64,000 nucleotides of DNA from positions 124,001 through 188,000 of the forward strand of contig NZ_CAKASL010000002.1 of NCBI RefSeq assembly GCF_916858655.1. Direction: 5' to 3'. Under the pieces are notes generated by a model, which had not been told where the DNA came from, searched no databases, and worked only from the letters and a program-made list of their open reading frames with translations. The stretch comes from Aeromicrobium sp. Leaf350. GTDB lineage: Bacteria; Actinomycetota; Actinomycetes; Propionibacteriales; Nocardioidaceae. Each line of letters begins with the position of its first letter. The first letter of the stretch is position 1. A program made the position numbers and the translations under genes. Shown in pieces: positions 44,840 through 54,285 of the stretch.

Positions 44840-45421
44840 TCAGAGCGCGCGAGCACCCTCGACGACGAGCACCACGGCGAAGATCGCGAAGGCGGCTGCG
44901 GCGCCGTAGCGGATCGCCTTCTCGGGCAGCTTCTTGCCGAGCACGGCACCCACCACGATCGCCAGGGCGTCGGCGGCGACCATCCCGACCGTGCTGCCGA
45001 TCCAGACCCCGATCCAGTCGTTGTCGACGGCCAGCGTGATCGTGGCCAGCATCGTCTTGTCGCCCAGCTCGGCGAGGAAGAAGGCGAGGCCGACCGCGAG
45101 CAGGGCCCGGCCGCTGGCGTTCTTGGCCTTCTGGGCCTCGTCCTCCGTGAGCTCGTCGCCCCGCAGGGTCCACAGCGCGAACCCGAGGAAGGCCACGCCG
45201 GCCGCGATCGAGATCCAGCCCTGGTACTCGGAGAACGCGTCGCCGATCCAGAACCCGATGCCGACCGAGGCGAGGTGGACGATCGCCGTGGCGGCCGTGA
45301 TGCCGAGGATGACGTCGCGGGCCCGGTAGCGGGACGCGAACGTCATGGCCATGAGCTGGCTCTTGTCGCCCAGCTCGGCCACGAAGATGACGGCCGTGCT
45401 CAGCAGCAGTGCGTCGAACAT
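44840..45421 (-). CDS. GDT1/TMEM165 (UPF0016) family manganese exporter
   Basis: 193 aa, six transmembrane helices in two homologous halves, each with the cation motif: ELGDKS at 16-21 and ELGDKT at 118-123. Family members move Mn2+ or Ca2+ out of the cytosol. The upstream yybP-ykoY riboswitch, a Mn2+ sensor, supports manganese export. No SD is visible between the terminator and the ATG, which are only 2 nt apart. Confidence 0.93.
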   Translation of the reverse strand: MFDALLLSTAVIFVAELGDKSQLMAMTFASRYRARDVILGITAATAIVHLASVGIGFWIGDAFSEYQGWISIAAGVAFLGFALWTLRGDELTEDEAQKAKNASGRALLAVGLAFFLAELGDKTMLATITLAVDNDWIGVWIGSTVGMVAADALAIVVGAVLGKKLPEKAIRYGAAAAFAIFAVVLVVEGARAL

Positions 45422-45423
45422 GG

Positions 45424-45456
45424 AAAAAGGCTCCTCGTCTCCTGGACGAAGAGCCT
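45424..45456 (-). terminator. Intrinsic terminator of the manganese riboswitch
   Basis: On the minus strand AGGCTC...GAGCCT with inner CGTC/GACG pairs, followed by TTTTT, ending 2 nt before the exporter ATG. It is the expression platform: termination without Mn2+, readthrough when it is bound. Confidence 0.82.
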
Positions 45457-45505
45457 CGCGCTGACGAGTCCTCGACCAGGGTCGTCATGCAATGACAGCT
45501 CTGGT

Positions 45506-45618
45506 CGAAAGTCTCGTCCGCCTGACCCGGTTCGATCACCGGGACTGGCTCACTGCACCGGAGTCCTGATGGAGCGACTCAGTATGTCGATGCAGCGATT
45601 GGGGACTACTCCCTTTCG
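45506..45618 (-). promoter_or_regulatory. yybP-ykoY manganese riboswitch aptamer
   Basis: Read on the minus strand: P1 arms CGAAAG (45613-45618) and CTTTCG (45506-45511) close the aptamer. The conserved loop AAAGGGAGTAG follows the 5' arm, and GTCAGGCGGACGAGAC precedes the 3' arm, both hallmarks of the family. It sits upstream of a GDT1-type exporter, a common partner. Confidence 0.85.
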
Positions 45619-45626
45619 CTGCGACG

Positions 45627-45632
45627 ACTCTA
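45627..45632 (-). promoter_or_regulatory. -10 element TAGAGT for riboswitch-exporter transcript
   Basis: TAGAGT on the minus strand 7-8 nt before the aptamer 5' end. It faces away from the rnpB promoter 60 bp to the right. Confidence 0.5.
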
Positions 45633-45690
45633 CCGTGCACCCCGGGTGGCGGCGCAAGGAACTGTGGCCGACGCCACGGAGCCACGCGCG

Positions 45691-45696
45691 TAGGAT
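45691..45696 (+). promoter_or_regulatory. -10 element TAGGAT for rnpB
   Basis: TAGGAT exactly 6 nt before the first base of the RNase P RNA P1 helix, matching the -10 spacing seen at leaderless genes in this window. Confidence 0.65.
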
Positions 45697-45702
45697 GGCG
45701 TC

Positions 45703-46101
45703 GCGAATGAGCCGGCCGGGCGGCCGCGGTGTCGCCTCCGGGCGGCGCTGAGGAAAGTCCGGACTCCACAGAGCGACGGTGGTGGCCAACAGCCACCCAC
45801 GGTGACGTGCGGGACAGTGCCACAGAGAACAGACCGCCGATGGCCCCTCATCTTCGGAGCAGGGGATCAGGCAAGGGTGAAACGGTGAGGTAAGAGCTCA
45901 CCAGCGGTGCCGGTGACGGCGTCGGCTCGGTAAACCCCACTGGGAGCAAGACCAAGACGATCTTCGGATCTGCGCTGACGGGCTGCTCGTCCGAGGTCAG
46001 CGGGTAGGTTGCAGGAGGCGTCCAGCAATGGGCGTCCCAGATGGATGGTCGCCCAGGGCTCCGGCCCAGACAGAATCCGGCTTACAGGCCGGCTCATTCG
46101 C
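45703..46101 (+). ncRNA. rnpB: RNase P RNA, bacterial class A
   Basis: 399 nt. The ends pair as helix P1: GCGAATGAGCCGGCC at the start and GGCCGGCTCATTCGC at the finish. Conserved core segments GAGGAAAGTCCGGACTCC, ACAGTGCCACAGAGAACAGA and GGTAAACCCCACTGG-type segments are present, as is the final AGACAGAATCCGGCTTA. Catalytic RNA of tRNA 5' processing. Confidence 0.97.
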
Positions 46102-46136
46102 CCCACGACGACCGAGGACGACGAACGAGGAGTGCC

Positions 46137-46574
46137 GTGAACAGCCGACGCTACCTGCGCCGATCCCTCGTCTCGTCGATCCTGCTGCGGGGTCTCGTCG
46201 TCGCCCTCGTGTACCTCACGCTGCAGCTGATCACCCCGGCCACGCCCGAGGAGGAGGCGGCCGACGCCCCGGCGCCGACCGAGGCACCGCTGCCGGGCAT
46301 CTCGTCGGACGAGTTCGAGCAGACCATCGAGGTGCAGGCGGGCAAGTCCGTCGATCGCGCCGTCCAGGTCACGTGCCCCGACCGCATCGAGCTGATCCAG
46401 GACCGACAGATGACCTGCCTGATCTCGGAGGCGACCGAGGCGGTCGCGCCGGTCGGCACGCCGATCGGCGACGCGCTCGTGACGATCACCGACCCGAACG
46501 AGACCAAGGGCGCGCGCTGGAAGTGGACGGCCGTCGAGCCGTCGGTCTCGGGCCTCACGCCCGAGCCCCTCTGA
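46137..46574 (+). CDS. DUF4333-like membrane-anchored protein
   Basis: 145 aa. Basic N-terminus, one transmembrane segment (~12-33), acidic Ala/Pro-rich spacer, then a domain with two cysteines (VQVTCPDRIELIQ, QMTCLISE) that fits DUF4333, with the rest outside the cell. GTG start with GAGGAG 8 nt upstream. Directly downstream of rnpB. Function unknown. Confidence 0.75.
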   Translation: MNSRRYLRRSLVSSILLRGLVVALVYLTLQLITPATPEEEAADAPAPTEAPLPGISSDEFEQTIEVQAGKSVDRAVQVTCPDRIELIQDRQMTCLISEATEAVAPVGTPIGDALVTITDPNETKGARWKWTAVEPSVSGLTPEPL

Positions 46575-46593
46575 GCAGATCCGTCACGGGCGG

Positions 46594-47448
46594 TCAGGGC
46601 AGCGTCAGGATCTCCGCGCCCGACTCGGTCACGAGCAGGGTGTGCTCGAACTGGGCCGTGCGCCGACCGTCGCGCGTGACCGCGGTCCAGTCGTCGTCCC
46701 ACTGGTCCCACTCGATGCCACCGAGGGTCAGCATGGGCTCGATCGTGAAGGTCATGCCCTGCTCGATCACGGTCGTCGCGCTGGGGTCGTCGTAGTGCGG
46801 CACGATCAGGCCGTCGTGGAACGCGGGGCCGACACCGTGGCCCGTGAAGTCGCGCACCACCCCGTAGCCGAAGCGGGCGGCGTAGGACTCGATCACGCGA
46901 CCGATGACGTTGAGCTGGCGACCCGGGCGCACGGCCTTGATGGCCCGCAGCGTGGCCTCGTGGGTGCGCTCGACCAGGAGCCGTGAGGTCTCGTCGACGT
47001 CGCCGACGAGGTAGGTCTTGTTGGTGTCGCCGTGCACGCCGCCGCGGTAGGCGGTGATGTCGATGTTGACGATGTCGCCGTCCTCGAGCGGGCGGTCGTC
47101 GGGGATGCCGTGGCAGATGACCTCGTTGACGCTGCTGCACAGCGACTTCGGGTAGCCGCGGTAGCCCAGGGTCGAGGGGTACGCGCCGTGGTCGAGCAGG
47201 AACTCGTGGCCCACGCGGTCCAGCTCGTCGGTCGTGACGCCGGGAGCGATCGCGGCCTCGACCGCGTCGAGCGCCTGGGCGGCGATGCGGCTGGCGACGC
47301 GGATCGCCTCGATCGTGGCGGCGTCGCGCACGAGGGGGCCGTTGTACGGCAGGGGAGCGACCTGGCCGACGTACTCGGGCCGCTCGATGCTGCTCGGCAC
47401 GGCCCGCTGGGGGCTGATGGTTCCGGGGGTCAGGAGGTCGCTCGGCAC
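46594..47448 (-). CDS. map: Methionine aminopeptidase, type I
   Basis: 284 aa; removes N-terminal methionine. Metal ligands in [21 protein letters not shown] (two Asp), FTGHGVGP (His), TIEPML (Glu) and FEHTLLV (Glu). A ~40-residue N-terminal extension with PPxY-free Pro-rich sequence is typical of the actinobacterial MapB form. GTG start 6 nt after TAGACT, leaderless. Confidence 0.95.
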   Translation of the reverse strand: MPSDLLTPGTISPQRAVPSSIERPEYVGQVAPLPYNGPLVRDAATIEAIRVASRIAAQALDAVEAAIAPGVTTDELDRVGHEFLLDHGAYPSTLGYRGYPKSLCSSVNEVICHGIPDDRPLEDGDIVNIDITAYRGGVHGDTNKTYLVGDVDETSRLLVERTHEATLRAIKAVRPGRQLNVIGRVIESYAARFGYGVVRDFTGHGVGPAFHDGLIVPHYDDPSATTVIEQGMTFTIEPMLTLGGIEWDQWDDDWTAVTRDGRRTAQFEHTLLVTESGAEILTLP

Positions 47449-47498
47449 CGGGGGAGTCTACGGGGTGCGTGAGGCGCTCCCTGGGGCAGAATGCGGAC

Positions 47499-47690
47499 AT
47501 GGCCTACTACTTCTGCCTCAAGCACCACACCGTCGAGGGCGAGGACGGCTGCCGCGCGAAGGACCGGCTCGGCCCGTACGACACCGAGGCCGACGCCTCG
47601 CGCGCGCTCGACAAGGTGGCCGAGCGCAACGAGGAGTGGGACGAGGATCCTAAGTGGAACGACAGCAAGGGCGAGGACACCACGGCGTGA
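47499..47690 (+). CDS. Small conserved actinobacterial protein (SPOR-like)
   Basis: 63 aa: MAYYFCLKHHTVEGEDGCRA, then an acidic helical tail with alternating charge. It resembles short actinobacterial proteins with a SPOR-like fold; function unknown. CAGAAT lies 6 nt before the ATG. Its stop overlaps the next start (GTGA). Confidence 0.78.
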   Translation: MAYYFCLKHHTVEGEDGCRAKDRLGPYDTEADASRALDKVAERNEEWDEDPKWNDSKGEDTTA

Positions 47691-47995
47691 AGCCCGGCTC
47701 GATGAAGCCCGCCACCCGCGCACCGGGTCGCCGCCGCCTCGACCTGGACCGCTCCGGTCCGTGGATCGCGGCGATCGGCCTGCTGGCCGTGCTGTGGCTC
47801 GTGGTCTCCTCGACCCTGTACGCCCCGTGGTGGGGCGTCCTGCTGCACCTGGTCGTGCTCGGAGGCTTCGTCGCGCTCTACGCCCGGCGTGTGCGGGAGC
47901 GGCCGGCGTCGACGATCTGGATCGCGGTCGCCGCGTTCGTCGCCTGGATCGCCGTCAACGCCGTCGGCGTCCTCCTGCTCGACTGGCGGCTCTGA
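47687..47995 (+). CDS. Small membrane protein
   Basis: 102 aa with a basic N-terminus (RRRLDLDR) and three hydrophobic segments at ~30-48, 52-70 and 80-98. No domain recognised. GTG start in a 4-nt overlap with the upstream SPOR-like gene, so probably cotranslated. Convergent with panB. Confidence 0.72.
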   Translation: MKPGSMKPATRAPGRRRLDLDRSGPWIAAIGLLAVLWLVVSSTLYAPWWGVLLHLVVLGGFVALYARRVRERPASTIWIAVAAFVAWIAVNAVGVLLLDWRL

Positions 47996-48007
47996 CCCGC
48001 TCCGACG

Positions 48008-48886
48008 TCAGGAGTCGAAGGTGTGCTCCGGGCCCGGGAAGGTGCCACCGGCGACGTCGGCGGCGAACTCCTTCGCCGCGGCGTCGACGATCGAGTGCAG
48101 GTCGGCGTAGCGCTTCACGAACCGGGGGGCGCGCCCCGTGCGCAGGCCGAGCATGTCCTGCCAGACCAGCACCTGGGCGTCGCACTCCGGACCGGCGCCG
48201 ATGCCGATCGTGGGGATGCGCAGCTTCTGCGTGATGTCGGCCGCGATGGGGCCCGGCACCATCTCCATGACGACGCCGAACGCGCCGGCCTCCTGCACCG
48301 CGATCGCGTCCTGCATCAGCCGGTCGGCGGTCTCGCCGCGGCCCTGCACCCGGTAGCCGCCGAGCGCGTGCTCGGACTGCGGGGTGAAGCCGATGTGGGC
48401 CATGACGGGCACGCCGCCCTTGGTCAGCAGCTCGATCTGCGCGGCCATCTCGGCGCCGCCCTCGAGCTTGACGGCGTGGGCGCGGCCCTCCTTCATGAAC
48501 CGCACGGCCGTGTCGTACGCCTGCTCCGGCGAGCGCTGGTACGAGCCGAACGGCAGGTCGGCGACGACGAGGGCGCGGTGCGCCGAGCGGGTGACGGCGC
48601 GCACGAGGGGCAGGAGCTCGTCGACCGTGACGGGCAGCGACGACTCGTAGCCGTAGACGTTGTTGGCGGCGGAGTCACCGACGAGCAGCACGGGGATGCC
48701 GGCGGCGTCGAACGCGCCGGCCAGGTACTGGTCGTAGGCCGTGAGCATGCCCCAGCGGTGGCCGTCGGCCTTCCACTGCTGCAGGTGGTGGGTGCGGACG
48801 CGCTTCACGGACGGATCGGTCGTGGGACCGCCCCCGTAGGGGGACGTCTCCTCGGCCGGGACCTGGGCAGGGGTCGGCTCGGTCAT
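48008..48886 (-). CDS. panB: 3-methyl-2-oxobutanoate hydroxymethyltransferase
   Basis: 292 aa; first step of pantothenate synthesis. TIM-barrel motifs [20 protein letters not shown] (Mg/substrate), AVKLEGG, and [11 protein letters not shown] with [14 protein letters not shown]. The start MTEPTPAQ has AAAGG 8 nt upstream; the first ~30 residues are a variable extension. An upstream in-frame ATG (48952) is less likely. No panC or panD adjacent. Confidence 0.95.
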   Translation of the reverse strand: MTEPTPAQVPAEETSPYGGGPTTDPSVKRVRTHHLQQWKADGHRWGMLTAYDQYLAGAFDAAGIPVLLVGDSAANNVYGYESSLPVTVDELLPLVRAVTRSAHRALVVADLPFGSYQRSPEQAYDTAVRFMKEGRAHAVKLEGGAEMAAQIELLTKGGVPVMAHIGFTPQSEHALGGYRVQGRGETADRLMQDAIAVQEAGAFGVVMEMVPGPIAADITQKLRIPTIGIGAGPECDAQVLVWQDMLGLRTGRAPRFVKRYADLHSIVDAAAKEFAADVAGGTFPGPEHTFDS

Positions 48887-48977
48887 GGAACTGCCTTTCT
48901 CTCTCGCAGCCTCGGAAGAGGTCCACGGAACTGATCCAGCGTCGCACACCACCTGGTCTGCGGGTAGGTGACGGGCG

Positions 48978-49853
48978 TCACGCGTCGGCGGCGATCCGGA
49001 ACCCGGTGTGGCCCAGCGACGTGTCGGGGGTGTTCGCGGTGCGAGCCGACGTCCGGTACCGACGGCAGTACGAGTCGTGGCAGAGGTAGGAGCCGCCGCG
49101 GAGCACGGGTCGGGGGTCGAAGGACGAGAACGGGCTGGAGGTCCACTCCCAGACGTTCCCGGTCGTGTCGTGCAGGCCGTAGGCGTTGGGCGAGAAGGTG
49201 GTGACGGGCATCGTGCCGACCGCTCCGTCCGGCACCGGGAAGTCCCCGACGAAGGTGTTCATGCGCGCCTCGCCGCCGGGCTCGCGCTCGGCGCCCCACG
49301 GGAACGGCTGCTGCACGAGTCCGCCGCGGGCCGCCCACTCCCACTCCAGCTCGGTCGGGAGGCGTCCTCCGGCCCAGAGGGCGTAGGCGGTCGCGTCCCG
49401 GTGCGAGACGTGCGTGACGGGGTGGTCGGCCCGGTCGTCGACGTGCGAGCCCGGTCCCTCGGGGCTGCGCCAGGTCGCACCCGGAACCACGTGCCACCAC
49501 GGCGTCGCCGCCACGGCGCCGCGCGGCTCCGCGTCGGGGGCGACCATCGCCTCGAACACCAGGGAGTCGCCGAAGTGCTCGGCGTCGGTCGTGTGACCGG
49601 TGTCGTCGACGAAGGCGGCGAAATCCACGACCGTCACGGTCGTGGCACCGATCGCGAACGCTGCGACCTGAACGGCCCGCACCGGCGACTCGCCGTCCTG
49701 CGGGTAGGCCTCAGGGGAGTCCGAGCCCATCAGCAGCTCGCCCCCGGACAGGTCGACGAGCCCCCTCGGCCGTGCGCCACGCACGGCGTCGCGGCCGGGC
49801 TCCGGGACCGCCGCCGATTCCCGGTCCGCCGAGGGTCCGCAGCAGCTGCTCAC
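48978..49853 (-). CDS. Formylglycine-generating enzyme
   Basis: 291-aa SUMF1-type enzyme that oxidises the sulfatase active-site cysteine to formylglycine. Catalytic cysteine pair in [19 protein letters not shown] core with [11 protein letters not shown] and [10 protein letters not shown]. The start is a GTG 7 nt after TAGGAT, giving the N-terminal SSCCGP motif common in bacterial FGEs; an upstream TTG at 49892 is possible. Divergent from the sulfatase gene, its likely substrate. Confidence 0.93.
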   Translation of the reverse strand: MSSCCGPSADRESAAVPEPGRDAVRGARPRGLVDLSGGELLMGSDSPEAYPQDGESPVRAVQVAAFAIGATTVTVVDFAAFVDDTGHTTDAEHFGDSLVFEAMVAPDAEPRGAVAATPWWHVVPGATWRSPEGPGSHVDDRADHPVTHVSHRDATAYALWAGGRLPTELEWEWAARGGLVQQPFPWGAEREPGGEARMNTFVGDFPVPDGAVGTMPVTTFSPNAYGLHDTTGNVWEWTSSPFSSFDPRPVLRGGSYLCHDSYCRRYRTSARTANTPDTSLGHTGFRIAADA

Positions 49854-49934
49854 GCGCTCGATCCTAGGTCGCCGCCCCGTCTCACGGACCAAGATGCGCG
49901 GCGAGCACCCTCGTCACGGTGTTACTCCAGAGAC

Positions 49935-51440
49935 ATGACGTCTGCGACCCGCCGCCCGAACATCGTCCTGATCCAGGCCGATCAGCTCGCGGCAGCGGCG
50001 CTCGGCGCGTACGGCAACGCCGTCGTGAAGTCGCCGCACCTCGATGCGCTGGCGGCTGACGGCGTCACGTTCGACCGCGCCTACTGCAACTCGCCGCTGT
50101 GCGCGCCGTCGCGCGCGTCGATGATGACGGGCCTGCTGCCGTCGCAGATCGGTGCGTACGACAACGGCTCGGACTTCCCGGCCTCGATCCCGACCTTCGC
50201 CCACCACCTGCGCAGCGCAGGCTACGCGACGACGCTGGTCGGGCGCATGCACTTCATCGGACCCGACCAGCTGCACGGGTTCGAGGAGCGGCTGACGACC
50301 GACGTGTACCCCGCGGGCCTCGACATGGTGCCCGACTGGGACCTGCCGGGGGAGGAGCGCCTGCCCTGGTACCACGACGCCGGCAGTGTCTTCACGGCCG
50401 GAACGAGCCGCGCGACGGTGCAGCAGGACTTCGACGACGAGGTGCTGTTCCGCACGCTGCGCCACCTCAACGACCGCGCCCGCGCCGACGACGGACGGCC
50501 GTTCCTGCTGGTGTCGTCGTTCATCCACCCGCACGACCCGTACGAACCGCCGGTCGAGCACTGGAACCGCTACGAGGGCGTCGAGATCGACGCGCCGCGC
50601 GTGAGCGCCGAGGCGGTCGAGCAGCTCGATCCGCACAGCGTGCGACTGCAGCAGATGTCGGGCTTCGACGTGAAGGTGCCGGACGCCGACCAGGTGCAGC
50701 GTGCGCGTCGCGCCTACTACGCGTGCGTCAGCTACGTCGACGACCACGTGGGCCGGATCGTGCAGCGCCTCGACGAGCTGGGCCTGCGCCAGGACACGGT
50801 GATCATCGTGACCTCCGACCACGGGGACATGCTCGGCGAGCGTGGGCTCTGGTACAAGATGTCGCCTTTCGAGCAGTCGTCCCGGGTGCCGCTGATCGTC
50901 AACGCGCCGTCGCGGTTCGCGACGCGCCGGGTCGACGAGCCGGTCTCGCTGATCGACGTGCTGCCGACCCTCGTGGACCTCGCGGGAGCGGCACAGGTCG
51001 CCGGGCCGGGCCGCAGCCTGGTCGGTGACCTCGAGGCACGCCCCGTCGTGATCGAGTACCTCGCGGAGGGCACGACCCGCCCGCACGTCACTGTGGTGCA
51101 GGGCCGTTTCAAGTACGTGCGCTGCCCGGGCGACCCCGACCAGCTCTTCGACGTGGAGGCCGATCCCGACGAGCTGACGAACCTCGCCGACGACCCGGCT
51201 CACGCCGGCGTGCTCGGCGAGCTGCGTGCCGAGGTGGCGGCCCGCTACGACCTGACCGCGCTGGAGCGCGACGTGCGCCAGAGCCAGGCTCGCCGTCGGG
51301 TCGTCCACCGGGCGCTCACCAGCGGCGCACCGACCGCCTGGGACCACCAGCCGCCGGTGCGACCGGACTACGTGCGGGGCGACTTCTGGACTGCGCTCGA
51401 GCGGGGGCGGCTCACAGCGACTCCCTCCACCGGGTCGTGA
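49935..51440 (+). CDS. Choline-sulfatase-like type I sulfatase
   Basis: 501 aa. FGly-forming CxPSR motif at C56 (LCAPSRASMMTG), metal ligands in VLIQADQ and TSDHGDMLGE. The C-terminal domain (ARRRVVHRALTSG...TAWDHQPP) is that of choline sulfatases (BetC), so the substrate may be choline sulfate; no bet or opu genes adjoin. No signal peptide. Convergent 29-nt overlap with nadE. Confidence 0.9.
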   Translation: MTSATRRPNIVLIQADQLAAAALGAYGNAVVKSPHLDALAADGVTFDRAYCNSPLCAPSRASMMTGLLPSQIGAYDNGSDFPASIPTFAHHLRSAGYATTLVGRMHFIGPDQLHGFEERLTTDVYPAGLDMVPDWDLPGEERLPWYHDAGSVFTAGTSRATVQQDFDDEVLFRTLRHLNDRARADDGRPFLLVSSFIHPHDPYEPPVEHWNRYEGVEIDAPRVSAEAVEQLDPHSVRLQQMSGFDVKVPDADQVQRARRAYYACVSYVDDHVGRIVQRLDELGLRQDTVIIVTSDHGDMLGERGLWYKMSPFEQSSRVPLIVNAPSRFATRRVDEPVSLIDVLPTLVDLAGAAQVAGPGRSLVGDLEARPVVIEYLAEGTTRPHVTVVQGRFKYVRCPGDPDQLFDVEADPDELTNLADDPAHAGVLGELRAEVAARYDLTALERDVRQSQARRRVVHRALTSGAPTAWDHQPPVRPDYVRGDFWTALERGRLTATPSTGS

Positions 51441-53181
51441 TCGGCAGTCGGCGGTCGCGCCCGAAGTTGCGGCGGCTGACCTTGGGTCCCGGCGGGTACT
51501 GACGACGCTTGTACTCGGCCTTGTCGACCAGGGTCACGACCCGCTCGACGAGCGCGGGGTCGAATCCCTCGGCCACGACCTCGGCGGCGCCCAGGTCGCG
51601 CTCGACGTAGGCGTCGAGCACGGCGTCCAGCACCTCGTACGGCGGCAGCGAGTCGGTGTCGAGCTGGCCCGGGCGCAGCTCGGCCGACGGCGGCTTGCTG
51701 ATGGCGTTCTCGGGGATCGGCGGCGTCTCGCCCCGCTGCTCGGCCCAGGCGTTGCGCCAGCGCGACAGCTCCCACACGAGCGTCTTCGGGAGGTCCTTGA
51801 TCGGGGCGTACCCGCCGACCGCGTCGCCGTAGATCGTGGAATACCCGGTGGCGAGCTCGGACTTGTTGCCGCAGGCGAGCACGAGGTGGCCGTGCTGGTT
51901 CGACAGGCCCATCCAGATCACGGCGCGGATGCGGGCCTGGAGGTTCTCCTCGGCCAGGCCGTCGAGGTGCAGCGACTCCTGGATCGTGTCGAAGATGCCG
52001 GCGATCGCCACGTTGTCGAGCGTCAGGCCCGTACGACGAGCCAGCTCGCCGGCGTCGCCGAGGCTGTGCTCCGTGGACCACGCGCTCGGGTTGGAGACAC
52101 CGAAGACGTTCTCGGCCCCGAGGGCGTCGACCGCGATGGCGCCCACGAGGGTCGAGTCGATGCCGCCCGACAGGCCCATCAGCACGGTGCGGAAGCCGTT
52201 CTTGCGCACGTAGTCGCGCAGGCCCAGCACGATGGCCTGGTAGCGCTCGCCGGCGTCGTCCCAGCGCTCGGCGATCTCCGGCCGCAGCAGCACGTCGGCC
52301 GTCTCGGCGGGCTCGGTCGAGATGATCGTGCGCTCGACCCGAAGGCCGTGGAACCGGGTGCCGGGCTCGGGCATGGGCGCCGTCGCTGCCGGCAGGTCCA
52401 GGTCGACGACGAGCAGCTCCTCGACGAACTGCGCGGCTCGGGCCACGAGCTCGCCGGCCGAGTCGACCACGAGGGAGTCGCCGTCGAAGACGAGCTCGTC
52501 CTGACCGCCCACGAGGTTGACGTAGGCGAGCGCGCACTGACCCTCACGGGCGCGACGGGCGCAGAGCTCGAACCGGGTGTCGTCCTTGGCTGCCTCGTAC
52601 GGCGAGCCGTTGAGCACCACCAGGAGCCCGGCTTCCGCGGCGTCGGCCGCGGCGGACGGACCGTCCTGCCAGATGTCCTCGCAGATCGCGATCGCCACGT
52701 CGACGCCCTTGACCTGCACGACCTGGGTCTCGTCGCCCGGCACGAAGTGCCGGAACTCGTCGAACACGCCGTAGTTCGGCAGGTGGTGCTTGTCGTACCG
52801 CGCGACGACACGGCCGCCGGTGACGACGGAGGCCGAGTTGGTCGGCTGGTTCTTCGGGACGCCGAGCCGGTCCGGCAGGTTCTCGAGCGTGGCCTCCTTC
52901 GCGGTGCCGAGATGACCCACGACCACCACGAGATCACCGAGTCCCTCGTCGACCAGACGGGTCGCGAGGCCCGTGACGGCGGTCCGGGACGCCTCGATGA
53001 AGGTCGAGCGGTAGGCGAGGTCCTCGATGGGGTAGCCCGTCAGGACCATCTCCGGCGTGACGAACAGGTGGGCGCCCGCGACGTGCGCGGCCCGGGCCTG
53101 CTCGACGACGGCATCGGTGTTCGCGGCGACCGCGCCGACGACGGGGTTCATCTGGGCGAGGGCGAGGCGCAGTCGGGGCAC
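51412..53181 (-). CDS. nadE: Glutamine-dependent NAD(+) synthetase
   Basis: 589 aa. N-terminal nitrilase-type glutaminase (~1-270) with E-K-C triad in TPEMVLTGYP, YDKHHLPNYG, and AICEDIWQ; C-terminal PP-loop synthetase with GLSGGIDST. Converts deamido-NAD to NAD. GTG start 6 nt after TAGGCT (minus strand), leaderless. 3' overlap with the sulfatase gene. Confidence 0.96.
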   Translation of the reverse strand: MPRLRLALAQMNPVVGAVAANTDAVVEQARAAHVAGAHLFVTPEMVLTGYPIEDLAYRSTFIEASRTAVTGLATRLVDEGLGDLVVVVGHLGTAKEATLENLPDRLGVPKNQPTNSASVVTGGRVVARYDKHHLPNYGVFDEFRHFVPGDETQVVQVKGVDVAIAICEDIWQDGPSAAADAAEAGLLVVLNGSPYEAAKDDTRFELCARRAREGQCALAYVNLVGGQDELVFDGDSLVVDSAGELVARAAQFVEELLVVDLDLPAATAPMPEPGTRFHGLRVERTIISTEPAETADVLLRPEIAERWDDAGERYQAIVLGLRDYVRKNGFRTVLMGLSGGIDSTLVGAIAVDALGAENVFGVSNPSAWSTEHSLGDAGELARRTGLTLDNVAIAGIFDTIQESLHLDGLAEENLQARIRAVIWMGLSNQHGHLVLACGNKSELATGYSTIYGDAVGGYAPIKDLPKTLVWELSRWRNAWAEQRGETPPIPENAISKPPSAELRPGQLDTDSLPPYEVLDAVLDAYVERDLGAAEVVAEGFDPALVERVVTLVDKAEYKRRQYPPGPKVSRRNFGRDRRLPITTRWRESL

Positions 53182-53337
53182 GGCACGAGCCTAGCGAGGT
53201 CACGACGCGCGGATTCGGAGGTTGGCCACCGTTCCCCGGAGTGTGACGAATAGTCCTACGGTCAGCGGCGACGGTGGGCGTATCTCGCTCCGAGCATCGG
53301 ACGTAGTTCGCCGGACAGCATCGAAGGCGGCATCGCC

Positions 53338-54285
53338 ATGAAACCCACGCGAACTCGAAGACGGGCAAGGGTCTCCGCAACGATCGGTATCGTCCTGTCG
53401 TTGTGCCTCTCGGGACTGCACGCGCCTGCAAGCGCCGATCCACGCGCCCCTCACGACAACTTGGTCGACAGAGTCGCAGAAGCGACGAACTTGGCGGGTG
53501 AGCCTCCCGCAGCGCCGAACCCAGCGGTGGACGTCCCGGAGCAAGGTGACTCGGACATCTCCATCGCGGGCGACGACGGGGTCGGAACGCTCGGCATTCC
53601 GGCTAGCGGGCACGGCGTGGCCGCCGGCGACGGTACGACCCTGTTCGATGGAACGGCACCTCACTCAGGCATCGCGGTCCAGACGACCGAGACTGGGGTG
53701 AGGGCTGTCATCGACGTGCAGTCGCCCGACGCTCCTGAGTCGTTCGACTTCGTGCTGGGCGGTGACATCGTCAGCCTCGTTCTCGAGGAGGACGGCAGTG
53801 TTACGGCGTTTAACGCCGGCGGCGTTGCGGTAGGCCAGGTCGCGACACCCTGGGCATACGACGCTGAGGGTGCGGCTGTGCCGACTCACTACGTCGTGAG
53901 CGACACGACGCTGACGCAAGTTGTCGAGCACAGGGACGGAAACTTCGTCTACGGAATCACAGCAGACCCGCGGGTGACCTATGGGTGGGGCGTCTACTTG
54001 AACCTGCGTGGTTGGGAGGTCAAGGCCATTGCTTCTGTCTCCTACACGACGGGGGCCGTCGCGTCCCTGTTGGCGTGTAGCGCCAAAGGTCTTCCGTCCA
54101 TTCTGGGAAAGCTGGTGGACGTTGCGTGCAAGGTCGTCGGCGGCGCGAGCCTGCTCTCGATCGCCAGGGGTCTGACGAGCATCGCGAAGTCCAGAGCGGT
54201 CACGGCTAACGGCTGTTATCAGACCAAGATCGTGCCGCCGAACCGCAAGCTCGAGCAGGTCGCCCTCAAGAACTGCACAGGATGA
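53338..54285 (+). CDS. Secreted hypothetical protein with C-terminal four-Cys hydrophobic domain
   Basis: 315 aa, not recognised. Signal peptide 1-33 (basic RTRRRAR, hydrophobic core, ASA cleavage site). The mature N-half is acidic and beta-like with many GDDG-type turns. Residues ~215-315 form a distinct unit: YGWGVYLNL, a hydrophobic helical stretch, and cysteines C247, C264, C293 and C313, likely two disulfides. Codon use is visibly less GC-rich than neighbours. A TACGGT hexamer (53257-53262) leaves a ~70-nt leader. The stop overlaps the next gene. Confidence 0.8.
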   Translation: MKPTRTRRRARVSATIGIVLSLCLSGLHAPASADPRAPHDNLVDRVAEATNLAGEPPAAPNPAVDVPEQGDSDISIAGDDGVGTLGIPASGHGVAAGDGTTLFDGTAPHSGIAVQTTETGVRAVIDVQSPDAPESFDFVLGGDIVSLVLEEDGSVTAFNAGGVAVGQVATPWAYDAEGAAVPTHYVVSDTTLTQVVEHRDGNFVYGITADPRVTYGWGVYLNLRGWEVKAIASVSYTTGAVASLLACSAKGLPSILGKLVDVACKVVGGASLLSIARGLTSIAKSRAVTANGCYQTKIVPPNRKLEQVALKNCTG

